The translations under genes and the position numbers were made by a program. The notes beneath the pieces were generated by a model, which saw only the letters and a list, made by a program, of their open reading frames with translations, was not told where the DNA came from and searched no databases. This document shows, in pieces, positions 54,163-62,434 of a stretch of 64,000 nt of DNA; positions within the stretch are counted from its first letter, which is position 1; each line of letters starts with the position of its first letter. The DNA is from PBB1 sp965229345 (GTDB taxonomy: Bacteria; Pseudomonadota; Gammaproteobacteria; Burkholderiales; Burkholderiaceae_C): contig OZ245872.1 in the NCBI GenBank assembly GCA_965229345.1, forward strand, positions 682,001-746,000, written 5' to 3'.

Positions 54163-56208
54163 ATGGCCCTGTTCGCGACGACGGTTTTTCTCTCCGCTTT
54201 CCTGCTGTTCCAGATCCAGCCCATCGTCGCGAAGATGATCCTGCCGTGGTTCGGCGGCGCATCCTCGGTGTGGAGCGTGTGCCTGGTGTTTTTCCAGGTC
54301 GAGCTGCTGCTGGGCTATGCCTATGTCCACTGGCTGCACGAGAAGGTCGCCGCGCGCCGACAACCGCTGGTGCATGGTGTGCTGTTGCTGCTCAGCGTGG
54401 CGATGCTGCCGGTCGCGGCCGACCCGGCCTGGAAAGGCTCGACGCTGGCACCGGGGTTGAGCGTGCTGGCGGTGCTGGCCATCGCCGTGGGCGCCCCGTA
54501 CCTGATGCTCTCGACCACCGGGCCGCTGATGCAGACTTGGTACGCGCGCTCGTTTCCCAACGCGGGCAGCGAAGCCAGGCCCTACCGGCTGTACGCACTG
54601 TCGAACCTGGCGTCGATGCTGGCGCTGCTGTCGTACCCGGTGCTGGTCGAGCCGGTGCTGCCGGTCGGTACCCAGGCGAAGCTCTGGTCGGCGGCCTATG
54701 TGGCCTTCGTCGCGACTTGTCTGGCCACGGCCTTCCTGACCTGGCGTCGCATGGCGGCGCAGCCTGCCGGCGCGACGGAGGCATCCGCGGATCGGCCCGC
54801 CATGCCGGACACGGCCCCGCGCCCCGGCTGGCGCGAGTGCCTGATCTGGATCGGCCTGGCCGCCACCGCATCGATGCTGCTGCTGGCGATGACAAGGCAC
54901 CTGACGCAGGACGTGGCACCGGTGCCCTTCCTGTGGATCGCGCCGCTGTCGATCTACCTGCTCAGCTTCATCCTGTGCTTCGATGCGCCGCGCTACTACG
55001 TGCGGCCGGTGTTCCTGGCCGCACTGCCGCTGGCCTTCTTCGCGCTCGACCGGGTGCTCGACGGCGGCATGGAGGTGCCGGTGCTGATCGCGCTGATCAG
55101 CGTGTCGCTGTTCGTGTTCTGCATGGTCTGCCACGGCGAGCTGGTGCGCCGCAAGCCACCGGTTCGGCACCTGACGCTGTTCTATCTGATGCTCTCCATC
55201 GGCGGCGCGCTCGGCGGCCTGCTGGTCGGCCTGGTGGCACCGGCCGTCTTCACCGCCTATTTCGAACTGCCGCTGGGCCTGTTCTTGTGCGCCGCGCTGG
55301 TCGTCACGGTGCTGTGGCGCGATCTGCGCGGCGTGTGGCGTGTCGTGCTGCTGATCGCGCTGCTGGGCTACGGCTGGCGGCTCGCCGAGATCTCGCTGGA
55401 GTACGTGCAGGGCTACCGCAAGGTGGTGCGCAACTTCTACAGCCAGCTGCGCATCGACGACGTCACCGATGCGACGCTCGGCGCACAACGCAAGATGCTG
55501 CACGGTCGCATCAACCACGGCGAGCAGTTCATGGCCGAGGCGCATCGCAGGGTACCGACCGCGTACTACTGCGAGAAGTCCGGCGTCGGCCGCGCCATCC
55601 GCAGCCTGCAGCGGCCAGGCGCGCCACTCAAGCTGGGTGTCGTCGGGCTCGGTGCGGGCACGCTGGCCGCCTATGGGCGCGCTGGTGATGAGATGCGCAT
55701 CTACGAAATCAACGAGCAAGTGCTCGACCTCGCACGCAGCGACTTCACCTACCTCTCCGACAGCCCGGCGCGCATCGAGCCGGTGTTGGGTGACGGCCGC
55801 CTGATGCTCGAGCGCGACCCGCCGCAGCATTTCGACCTGCTGGCGATGGACGCCTTCTCAGGCGATTCGATCCCCGCGCACCTGCTGACGCTGGAGGCGA
55901 TGAAGACGTACTTTGCGCAGCTCAAGCCCGAGGGCGTGCTGGCGGTGCACATCACCAACCGCTACCTGGATCTGCAGCCGGTGATGGCCGCGGTCGCCCA
56001 GCAGTACGGCAAGACCGCACTGGTCTACGACCTCGACCCCGCGGCCGACGACCTGTATTGCCGCCACAGCACCTGGGTGCTGCTGATGAGCCCCGAGGTG
56101 GCGACGGCGTTGTCGGCTTCGCTGCACGACGGCGTGCCGCTGACCCCCCAGCCCGGCTTCGCGCCCTGGACCGACAGCTTCTCGAACCTGTTCACGATCC
56201 TGAAATAG
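54163..56208 (+). CDS. fused membrane domain / spermidine-synthase-like methyltransferase-fold protein
   Basis: The 681-residue protein has an N-terminal MFS-like membrane half with about a dozen helices (starts LFATTVFLSAFLLFQIQPIV, to near residue 425). A cytosolic Rossmann domain follows with the spermidine-synthase layout: LGVVGLGAGTLAAYGRAGD near 492, YEINEQVLDLARSDF near 513, and LLAMDAFSGDSIPAHLLT near 561. The second motif replaces the usual putrescine-contacting region and lacks clear polyamine-site acids, so the reaction is unknown. Such fused MFS/SpeE-like proteins are common in proteobacteria. It lies 69 bp after mltA on the same strand. Confidence 0.85.
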   Translation: MALFATTVFLSAFLLFQIQPIVAKMILPWFGGASSVWSVCLVFFQVELLLGYAYVHWLHEKVAARRQPLVHGVLLLLSVAMLPVAADPAWKGSTLAPGLSVLAVLAIAVGAPYLMLSTTGPLMQTWYARSFPNAGSEARPYRLYALSNLASMLALLSYPVLVEPVLPVGTQAKLWSAAYVAFVATCLATAFLTWRRMAAQPAGATEASADRPAMPDTAPRPGWRECLIWIGLAATASMLLLAMTRHLTQDVAPVPFLWIAPLSIYLLSFILCFDAPRYYVRPVFLAALPLAFFALDRVLDGGMEVPVLIALISVSLFVFCMVCHGELVRRKPPVRHLTLFYLMLSIGGALGGLLVGLVAPAVFTAYFELPLGLFLCAALVVTVLWRDLRGVWRVVLLIALLGYGWRLAEISLEYVQGYRKVVRNFYSQLRIDDVTDATLGAQRKMLHGRINHGEQFMAEAHRRVPTAYYCEKSGVGRAIRSLQRPGAPLKLGVVGLGAGTLAAYGRAGDEMRIYEINEQVLDLARSDFTYLSDSPARIEPVLGDGRLMLERDPPQHFDLLAMDAFSGDSIPAHLLTLEAMKTYFAQLKPEGVLAVHITNRYLDLQPVMAAVAQQYGKTALVYDLDPAADDLYCRHSTWVLLMSPEVATALSASLHDGVPLTPQPGFAPWTDSFSNLFTILK

Positions 56209-56229
56209 CCGTGCGCCGGCGCGGCGGCC

Positions 56230-56700
56230 TCACAGCCCCAGATCGCTCAGGCTCGCGTGGTCATCGGGCCGGCGGCCGAGCGGCCAGTGGAACAGGCGCT
56301 CCTCGGCTCGGATCGGCAGGTCGTTGATGCTGGCGTAGCGCCGCACCATCAGGCCCTGCAGATTGAATTCCCAGTTCTCGTTGCCGTAGCTGCGGAACCA
56401 TTGGCCCGAATCGTCGTGGAACTCGTAGGCGAAGCGCACGGCAATGCGCGCGCCGTCGAACGCCCACAGCTCCTTGATCAGTCGGTAATCGAGCTCGCGC
56501 GCCCACTTGCGTTGCAGGAACTCCTTGACCTGCGCGCGGCCGACCGGGAACTCGGCACGGTTGCGCCAGCGGGTGTCTTCGGTATAGACCCCGACCACCC
56601 GATCCGGGTCGCGCGAATTCCACGCATCCTCGGCCATGCGCACCTTCTGGCGTGCGGTGTCGGCGGTGTAGGGCGGTAGGGGCGGGCGGGTTTCGGTCAT
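56230..56700 (-). CDS. NTF2/SnoaL-like protein of the DUF1348 family
   Basis: The 156-residue cytosolic protein has a cone-shaped NTF2-like fold signature: KVRMAEDAWNSRDPDRVVGV near residue 20, RWRNRAEFPVGRAQVKEFL near 45, and AVRFAYEFHDDSGQWFRSYG near 87. The whole length matches DUF1348, a widespread family without a known reaction. It is convergent with the membrane/spermidine-synthase gene (21 bp between stops). Its upstream region is the double-hairpin repeat copy 2, which begins 58 bp before its ATG and may therefore carry or disturb its promoter. Confidence 0.88.
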   Translation of the reverse strand: MTETRPPLPPYTADTARQKVRMAEDAWNSRDPDRVVGVYTEDTRWRNRAEFPVGRAQVKEFLQRKWARELDYRLIKELWAFDGARIAVRFAYEFHDDSGQWFRSYGNENWEFNLQGLMVRRYASINDLPIRAEERLFHWPLGRRPDDHASLSDLGL

Positions 56701-56757
56701 ATGGCTGCTCCTGCTCAGTGGCGTTTGAACGTATCAGGTTTCGAGATGGGCGCGGGC

Positions 56758-57072
56758 GCGCTGTGACGGGACGCTGTGTTGCGTTCGTGTTCCCCGGGCC
56801 GGTTCACCATCTGTTCGCTTCGGATAAGTCTGATCCGGCCCTCCTCCTTAACCTCACTCCACACAGCATCCCATCACAGCGCTCCTTCACCACCGTTGCG
56901 CGCGGAGTTTGAAATCCGTGGCAGGCGGCGGTGGTGCCGGCTGCCGAGGGCGTGGGGTGACCGGCGCAGCGAAGTAAAGGGGGAGGGCCGGATTGGTTCT
57001 CTCCGAAGCGTTTGAGCGGCAACTCGGCCCGGAGGACATGAGCGGAGCCGGTCACCCCATGGCCTCGGCAGC
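56758..57072. repeat. double-hairpin repeat element, copy 2 (inverted)
   Basis: This is the second copy of the element at 48363-48682, in the opposite direction. Hairpin B (56758-56882) has 22-base arms starting GCGCTGTGACGGGACG that match at 20 of 22. Hairpin A (56940-57072) has 25-base arms starting GCTGCCGAGGGCG that match at 23 of 25. The B arms differ from those of copy 1 but stay palindromic. The inner motifs (GAAGTAAAGGGGGAGGGCC and CGGCCCGGAGGACATGAGC) are conserved. It lies between the DUF1348 start and the cynS stop, filling most of a 384-bp gap with no gene. Confidence 0.9.
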
Positions 57073-57084
57073 CTCGCAACGATC

Positions 57085-57528
57085 TCAGTAAGTCTTGTAC
57101 GACAGGAACTTGCCCGACATCACGATGCTCACCCGGTCGCCAGCGGCATTCGGCTCGCGGGTCAGGTCCATCTTGAAGTCGATCGCGCTCATGATCCCGT
57201 CGCCGAATTCCTCGTGGATCAGTTCCTTGAACGTCGTGCCGTAGACGCTCACGAGTTCATAGAAACGGTAGATCAGCGGGTCGGTGGGCACGGCGGTGGG
57301 CAACGAGCCCTTGTAGGGCACCACCTGCAGCCATTTCTCGGCCTCGGCCGGCAGGCCGAAGATCTTGGCCACCACCTTGGCCTGTTTCGCGTCGAAGGTC
57401 ATCTGGCCGAGGCAGCCCGCGGTGACCCACTCCTTGCTCAGGCCGACCTTCTTGGCCACGTCCTCCCACCGGATGCCCTTCTTGACCTTGGCCTCGATGA
57501 TCAGGTCGGTGACGTCGCTGCGGTTCAT
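57085..57528 (-). CDS. cynS: cyanate hydratase (cyanase)
   Basis: Cyanase converts cyanate and bicarbonate to ammonia and CO2, detoxifying cyanate and yielding nitrogen. The 147-residue product has an N-terminal helix-turn-helix-like domain (IRWEDVAKKVGLSKEWVTAG) and the catalytic domain with Arg and Glu in PLIYRFYELVSVYGT and Ser in GDGIMSAIDFKMDL. All three catalytic residues are present. No cynT carbonic anhydrase or cynR lies nearby. AGGAG precedes the ATG, and a perfect inverted repeat lies 22 bases further upstream. Confidence 0.96.
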   Translation of the reverse strand: MNRSDVTDLIIEAKVKKGIRWEDVAKKVGLSKEWVTAGCLGQMTFDAKQAKVVAKIFGLPAEAEKWLQVVPYKGSLPTAVPTDPLIYRFYELVSVYGTTFKELIHEEFGDGIMSAIDFKMDLTREPNAAGDRVSIVMSGKFLSYKTY

Positions 57529-57550
57529 GTGTGCTCCTGGTGCTGTTCTG

Positions 57551-57573
57551 GGTTGACGAAATGAACGTCAACC
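57551..57573. promoter_or_regulatory. perfect inverted repeat upstream of cynS, candidate operator
   Basis: GGTTGACG and CGTCAACC are perfect 8-bp arms separated by 7 bp. The repeat lies 23 bp before the cynS start codon, in the gap between the DksA-like gene and cynS. Confidence 0.5.
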
Positions 57574-57622
57574 GCATGCACGAGTCGCGCCACCGCCAGG
57601 TGGCGACCGCAACGAAGCGACG

Positions 57623-58003
57623 CTAGCCCTGCTGTTCGCAGAAGCTGCAGCGCAGGACCTGCGGCCGGCTGGCCAGGCGCTCGGGCTCGATCGGGGCACC
57701 GCAGGTGCCACACAGGCCGTAGCTGCCGTCCTCGAACCGCGCCAGTGCGGTGCGCACCTCGGACAAGGCGGCTTCCACGGTTCGCGATCGGGGCACCGAG
57801 CCCGTGGCGACCCAGCCGCCGGCCCTCTCTTCGGCGGTTTCCCTCAGCAGCACGTCGATCGTCCGTGACATGTCGAGCAGGCGGCGCTCCAGGTCGTCGA
57901 GTCGGTGGCGCAGCAGGCTGCGCATCGGTTCGCCGATCGGTGGGGCATGGGCAGGGGTCGGGGTGTACAGCCGGTCAGGCCAGCAGGGGCGTGTTGTCTG
58001 CAT
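57623..58003 (-). CDS. DksA/TraR-family C4 zinc-finger protein
   Basis: The 126-residue protein (100 residues if the ATG at 57925 is used) has a helical coiled-coil region (LLRHRLDDLERRLLDMSRTI) and a C-terminal C4 zinc finger (YGLCGTCGAPIEPERLASRP, then CSFC). DksA-like proteins enter the RNA-polymerase secondary channel and change promoter kinetics with ppGpp. The acidic coiled-coil tip (DxxDxA) of true DksA is not evident, so the action may differ. The long, proline-rich N-terminus before residue 27 may not be translated. It lies upstream of cynS on the same strand. Confidence 0.82.
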   Translation of the reverse strand: MQTTRPCWPDRLYTPTPAHAPPIGEPMRSLLRHRLDDLERRLLDMSRTIDVLLRETAEERAGGWVATGSVPRSRTVEAALSEVRTALARFEDGSYGLCGTCGAPIEPERLASRPQVLRCSFCEQQG

Positions 58004-58128
58004 ACAGTCCTCCGGGGTCCGGTGTGTGCGCGTGGCACTGGGGAGGACTGCACCTTAGTCGCCTGGCCCGCGGCGATTCTTGCGCGTCGTCAAGTCCGGG
58101 CGACAAACCGGGCGGCCGGTGCCGGGAC

Positions 58129-59391
58129 TCAGCGGCCTGCGTGACCGAGTGCCCAGCTCACGGCCGCGGCCGTGGCCAGGCCGGCGGCCAGCGCGACACC
58201 GACGCGCTGCGCGTAGGCCCGCCCGCCGCTGACCGCAGCCACCACCGCGCGCGTCAGCGAATTGACGCCGATGGCGATCAGCGCGCCCTGCACCACGCCC
58301 TGGGACGACAGGTGGCCGGCCACCTGGAGCGCGGCCAGCGAGGCGACCGGCGCATGGGCGTCGGCCAAGGCCGCGATCGCGATGCCCAGGTTCAGCCCGG
58401 TGTCGCCGAACCACTGCTGGGCCTGGCTGACGCCTGCCGCCACCAGCCCGAGCAACGCGGCGACGACCAGCGCCTCGCGCGGTCGCAAGGCGCTGCCGGT
58501 GGTCGGGGGCAGCGCCACGGGGGCGGGCGTGTCGCGATGCCCGCGCAGGGCCAGCAGACCGATGCCTGCCGCACCCAGCGCGCCGGCCAGTGCCGTGGGC
58601 ATCAGGGCCAGCGCGGCCGCCGGCGACAGCGCCGCACACACCACCAGCGCCTGCAGCCAGGTGGCCGCCGACGACAAACCCGCCCCACCGGCCAGCACCG
58701 CCACCTGGGTCGGCTGTGCGCGGGCCTGGCTGCCGAACGAGGCGATCGTGGCCGTGCTCGACACGAAGCCTCCGGCGAAACCTGCCAGCAGCGCGCCGCC
58801 GCGCGCGCCCAGCCAGCGCAGCGCCACGTGTCCCACCGCCTGCATGGCCAGGATCAGCAGCACCAGCGCGGCCAAGGGCCGGGGGGAGATGCCGGCGAGC
58901 ACCTCGACCGGGTCGGCCGGGATCAGCGGCAGCACGATCAACCCCAGCGCTGCCAGCAGCAGGCCGTCGTGGAGTTCCTGCTCGCTCAGCAGATCGGTGG
59001 CAAACCGATGCAAGCGCTCGCGGGCCGCCAGCAGGACCGCCAGGCCCACCCCGCAGGCGCCGCCGAAGGCCGGTGCCAGCACCGACTGAACGCCGATCAG
59101 GTAGGTGGTGAACAGCGCCAGCTCGGTCGTCAGTCCCGGGTCGCTGGAGCGGCTTTTCCAGTGCGACACCGCACCGAGCAAGGCCACGAACACCGCGCCA
59201 CTGACCACCAGCCCGGGCACCTGCAGCCATTGCGCGAGTGCGCCCGCGACGGCCGCCACCGCGAAGCTGCGCAAACCGGCCGCTTCGCGGCTGTGGCCCC
59301 GGCCCTTGCGCCGCTCGCGCTCGATGCCGATCAGCAGGCCCACGCCCAGTGCCACGGCCAGCCCGACCACGCCGTGCGGAGCGGTGTCCAT
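58129..59391 (-). CDS. MgtC/SapB-DUF4010 family membrane protein
   Basis: The 420-residue protein has about twelve hydrophobic helices. It starts with the MgtC-like block VALGVGLLIGIERERRKG followed by GLRSFAVAAVAGALAQWL. The C-terminal DUF4010 region includes AGFAGGFVSSTATIASFG near residue 215. MgtC-like proteins affect Mg2+ adaptation and ATP synthase in some pathogens, but the role of the long DUF4010 forms is unknown. The ATG at 59391 lies two bases after the stop of the beta-CASP nuclease gene, so the two are cotranscribed. Confidence 0.87.
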   Translation of the reverse strand: MDTAPHGVVGLAVALGVGLLIGIERERRKGRGHSREAAGLRSFAVAAVAGALAQWLQVPGLVVSGAVFVALLGAVSHWKSRSSDPGLTTELALFTTYLIGVQSVLAPAFGGACGVGLAVLLAARERLHRFATDLLSEQELHDGLLLAALGLIVLPLIPADPVEVLAGISPRPLAALVLLILAMQAVGHVALRWLGARGGALLAGFAGGFVSSTATIASFGSQARAQPTQVAVLAGGAGLSSAATWLQALVVCAALSPAAALALMPTALAGALGAAGIGLLALRGHRDTPAPVALPPTTGSALRPREALVVAALLGLVAAGVSQAQQWFGDTGLNLGIAIAALADAHAPVASLAALQVAGHLSSQGVVQGALIAIGVNSLTRAVVAAVSGGRAYAQRVGVALAAGLATAAAVSWALGHAGR

Positions 59392-59393
59392 GC

Positions 59394-60749
59394 TCAGAGA
59401 TCGATCGCCGCGCCCTGCTGCGGCACCGACACGGTCCAGCCCAGTTCGTCCTGGATGCGCAGTCGCAAGGTGTCGGCGGCCTCGGGCTCGCCATGGACGA
59501 CGAAAGTGCGCTCGGGCGGCGACTCGAAGGCGCGCAGCCAGTCCATCAGGCCCTCGGCATCGGCGTGGCCGGAGAAGCCCTCGAGGTGGCTGACCTGCGC
59601 CTTCACCGCCACGTACTCGCCGTGGATCTTGACCTCGGTGGCCCCGCCGATCAGGTGGGCGCCGCGCGTGCCGCCGACCTGGAAGCCGGGGAACACGATG
59701 TGGTTGCGCGGATTCGGTGCCAGTGATTTCAGGTGGTGCAGCACCCGGCCGCCGGTGGCCATGCCGCTGGCGGAAATGATCACCGCGGGCCAGCGCAGCC
59801 GTGTCAGCCGGGCCGACTCCTTGGGGCCGGCGATCAGGGTGACGTCGTCGGTCAGTCCGGCGACTTCGCGCTTGTCGATGCGCAGCAGCTTGCCGTGTTT
59901 CTCGTACAGCGCGGTGGCGGTGGTGGCCATCGGGCTGTCGAGGAAGACCGGCAGGTCGGCGGGGATCTCGCCCGCGGCCTTCAGCCGTTGCAGCACCAGC
60001 AGCAGCGCCTGCGCGCGACCGACGGCAAACGAGGGCAGCAGCACGGTGCCGCCGCGGCGCACGGTGGCGCGGATGATCTCGCCCAGGCGCGCCTGCACGT
60101 CTTCGTTCGGGTGCCGCCGGTTGCCGTAGGTCGATTCGATCAGCAGCACATCGGCCTGGGCGATGCGGCCTGGCGGCGGCATCAGCAGGTCGTCGCTGCG
60201 GCCGAGGTCGCCGGAGAACACCAGCGTGCGACGCTGGGCCTCGACGCGCACCGACATCGCGCCGAGCAGGTGGCCGGCCGGGGTGAGGCTGATCCTCGCA
60301 TCGCCCACGCGCACGCTGCGACCGGCCGGCACCGCCTCGATGCGCGCGATGGCGCGTTTCGCGTCGGCCACGGTGTACAGCGGCAGGGCCGGCTGATGGC
60401 GCGTCCAGCCGCCGCGGTTCGATCGGCGGGCGTCTTCTTCCTGCAGGTGGGCGCTGTCGAGCAGCAGCACCTCGGCCAGATCGCGGGTCGCTGGCGACGC
60501 ATGCACCGGCCCCTTGAAGCCCTGTTTGACCAAGGCGGGCAGCCATCCGCAGTGGTCGAGGTGCGCGTGGCTCAGCACCACCGCATCGATCGACGCCGGC
60601 GCAACCGCGAGCGGCTCCCAGTTGCGTTCACGCAGGGCCTTGTAGCCCTGGAACAGACCGCAGTCGAGCAGCACACGGGCGCCACCCGCTTCGACCAGGT
60701 GCTTGGAACCGGTGACGCTGTCGGCAGCGCCGAGAAAAGTGATCTTCAT
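59394..60749 (-). CDS. metallo-beta-lactamase/beta-CASP RNA-processing nuclease
   Basis: The 451-residue protein is built like CPSF73-type ribonucleases. The metallo-beta-lactamase domain has HAHLDHCGWLPAL near residue 65. The beta-CASP domain includes LLIESTYGNRRHPNED near 200 and the motif ISASGMATGGRVLHH near 315. A C-terminal RMMBL region follows (LEGFSGHADAEGLMDWL near 385 and FVVHGEP). All metal ligands appear intact, so it is probably an active endo- or 5'-exonuclease. The ATG at 60749 gives the family N-terminus (MKITFLGAADSVTGSKHLV). An in-frame ATG at 60761 is possible. Confidence 0.92.
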   Translation of the reverse strand: MKITFLGAADSVTGSKHLVEAGGARVLLDCGLFQGYKALRERNWEPLAVAPASIDAVVLSHAHLDHCGWLPALVKQGFKGPVHASPATRDLAEVLLLDSAHLQEEDARRSNRGGWTRHQPALPLYTVADAKRAIARIEAVPAGRSVRVGDARISLTPAGHLLGAMSVRVEAQRRTLVFSGDLGRSDDLLMPPPGRIAQADVLLIESTYGNRRHPNEDVQARLGEIIRATVRRGGTVLLPSFAVGRAQALLLVLQRLKAAGEIPADLPVFLDSPMATTATALYEKHGKLLRIDKREVAGLTDDVTLIAGPKESARLTRLRWPAVIISASGMATGGRVLHHLKSLAPNPRNHIVFPGFQVGGTRGAHLIGGATEVKIHGEYVAVKAQVSHLEGFSGHADAEGLMDWLRAFESPPERTFVVHGEPEAADTLRLRIQDELGWTVSVPQQGAAIDL

Positions 60750-60861
60750 GAGGATGCCCACTTACCTGTCGATGGCGGGCTGTGACTTTCGCACACGCGG
60801 GCCAGCCGCCGCGCCCGCACCGGCGGGCACCCGACAATCGGGCATTCCATCGAAAGCCCGC

Positions 60862-61632
60862 ATGTCCAAACCCACCACGATTCCCCAGTCGCGCGTCCAC
60901 CGCGACCTGACCGATGCCGAGTTCGCCGAGCTCGACGAGTTGCTGACCCAGACCCCCGAGCCACTGGAGCCCGTCGACGTGGTGATGCTCGACGGCTTCC
61001 TGTGCGGCGTGCTGGTGCAGCCGGTGCTGCTGGAGACGGCCACCTGGCTGCCGCACGTGTTCGACTTCGACGGCACGCCGCTGCCCGACGACGTCGATGC
61101 CGCGTGGCTCGAGCGCACCACCGCGCTGATCCTGCGCCGCCACGCTGCGCTGACCCGCGCCATCGCCGAAGACGGCTGGTTCGATCCGCTGGTGCTCGAA
61201 GCCGACGAGGACCAGCCGGCGCCACCGGCCGCCGAAGGCGAGCCCGACCTTCTGGCCGGCCTGCATCCCGTGTCGCACTCGCTGATGCCGTGGGTCGCTG
61301 GCTTTCAGCATGCGACGCAGTGCTTCCCGGACCTTTCGGAGCTGAGTGACGATGCGGTGCTGTCGGCGCTGGCGCGGCTGTACCGCCATCTGCCGGCCGA
61401 GACCGACGACGAGCGCGAGGTGGTGGCCACGCTGGACCGCGAGCACCCGCTGACCACGCTGGACGCCGCCATCGAGGATCTGGTGATCGCGGTGGCCGAT
61501 CTGTCGGATCTGACCCGCAAGGCGCGCTTCAAGGTCGAGACCGTCAAGCGCGATGCGCCCAAGCCCGGCCGCAACGACCCCTGCGCCTGCGGCAGCGGCA
61601 AGAAGTTCAAGGCCTGCCACGGCAAGACCTGA
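60862..61632 (+). CDS. YecA/UPF0149-family protein with SEC-C zinc motif
   Basis: The 256-residue protein has an N-terminal UPF0149-like helical domain (LDELLTQTPEPLEPVDVVML, then DGFLCGVLVQP). A C-terminal SEC-C metal-binding motif follows (GRNDPCACGSGKKFKACHG), the same zinc motif found at the end of SecA, where it contacts SecB and ribosomes. YecA itself has been reported to bind ribosomes and metals. The ATG at 60862 is used; an upstream open frame overlaps the divergent nuclease gene. The metallophosphoesterase gene starts 4 bp after its stop. Confidence 0.88.
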   Translation: MSKPTTIPQSRVHRDLTDAEFAELDELLTQTPEPLEPVDVVMLDGFLCGVLVQPVLLETATWLPHVFDFDGTPLPDDVDAAWLERTTALILRRHAALTRAIAEDGWFDPLVLEADEDQPAPPAAEGEPDLLAGLHPVSHSLMPWVAGFQHATQCFPDLSELSDDAVLSALARLYRHLPAETDDEREVVATLDREHPLTTLDAAIEDLVIAVADLSDLTRKARFKVETVKRDAPKPGRNDPCACGSGKKFKACHGKT

Positions 61633-61636
61633 CCGC

Positions 61637-62419
61637 ATGCGCCTGCAGCTGCTGTCCGACCTGCACCTGGAAACCGAGGTCTTCGAGCCGCAGCCGGCGC
61701 CCGGTGCCGAGCTGCTGGTGCTGGCCGGCGACATCGACAGCACCTGGCGTGAGCTCGAACGCTTTGGCCACTGGCCGGTGCCGGTGATCTTCGTGCCCGG
61801 CAACCACGAGTTCGATCAGCGCGAACTCGACGACGCCACGCCCGCACTGCGCGCACGCTGTGCCTCGCTGGGCATCACGATGCTGGAGAAGCAAAGCGCG
61901 GTACACACCGATGCGCAGGGCCGGCGAGTCCGTTTCGTCGCCACCACCCGCTGGAGCGATTTCGAGCTGTTCGGCCTGGCCCAGCAGGCGAAGGCGATGC
62001 GCGCGGCCACGTATTTCGTCGATGTGATGCGGTCCACACAACATGGTGCGCCCTTCGATGCCGCCGCCGTGCGCGTGGAGGCGCTGGCCTGTCGCGACTG
62101 GCTGGCGGCCGAACTGGTGCGTGCGCCGGCATCGCCCGACGAGGCCTGGGACGCAACGGTGGTCATCACCCACTTCGCACCCAGTGCGCGCAGCACCGAC
62201 CCACGCTACGGCAAGCAGCCCGGCACCGCCAGCTTCTGCAACGCCGACGATGCGCTGCTGCCGCACGCCGATCTGTGGATTCACGGCCACCTGCATTGCC
62301 GGCACGACTACCGGGTGGCGCACGATGCCGGCGAGACCCGCGTTGTCTGCAATGCCCGCGGCCACAGCCGCAAGGGCGAGGCCGATCACTACAACGGGCT
62401 GCTCACCCTCGAGGTGTGA
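61637..62419 (+). CDS. calcineurin-like metallophosphoesterase
   Basis: The 260-residue protein has the five-block metallophosphoesterase pattern: LLSDLHLE at residue 5, LVLAGDIDST near 27, FVPGNHEFDQ near 53, VVITHFAPS near 174, and WIHGHLHCRHDYRV near 213. Two metals bind these residues. The substrate is unknown, although the group contains phosphoesterases acting on nucleotides and phosphoproteins. It is cotranscribed with the SEC-C gene (4-bp gap) and converges on the TetR gene. Confidence 0.9.
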   Translation: MRLQLLSDLHLETEVFEPQPAPGAELLVLAGDIDSTWRELERFGHWPVPVIFVPGNHEFDQRELDDATPALRARCASLGITMLEKQSAVHTDAQGRRVRFVATTRWSDFELFGLAQQAKAMRAATYFVDVMRSTQHGAPFDAAAVRVEALACRDWLAAELVRAPASPDEAWDATVVITHFAPSARSTDPRYGKQPGTASFCNADDALLPHADLWIHGHLHCRHDYRVAHDAGETRVVCNARGHSRKGEADHYNGLLTLEV

Positions 62420-62434
62420 GCCGTGGCGGTGGCC

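Noticed and set aside
53008..55830. 940-codon open frame on the minus strand opposite mltA and the membrane/spermidine-synthase gene
   Set aside because: It overlies two well-supported plus-strand genes, has arginine/histidine/glutamine-rich composition typical of antisense reading in GC-rich DNA, and shows no motifs.
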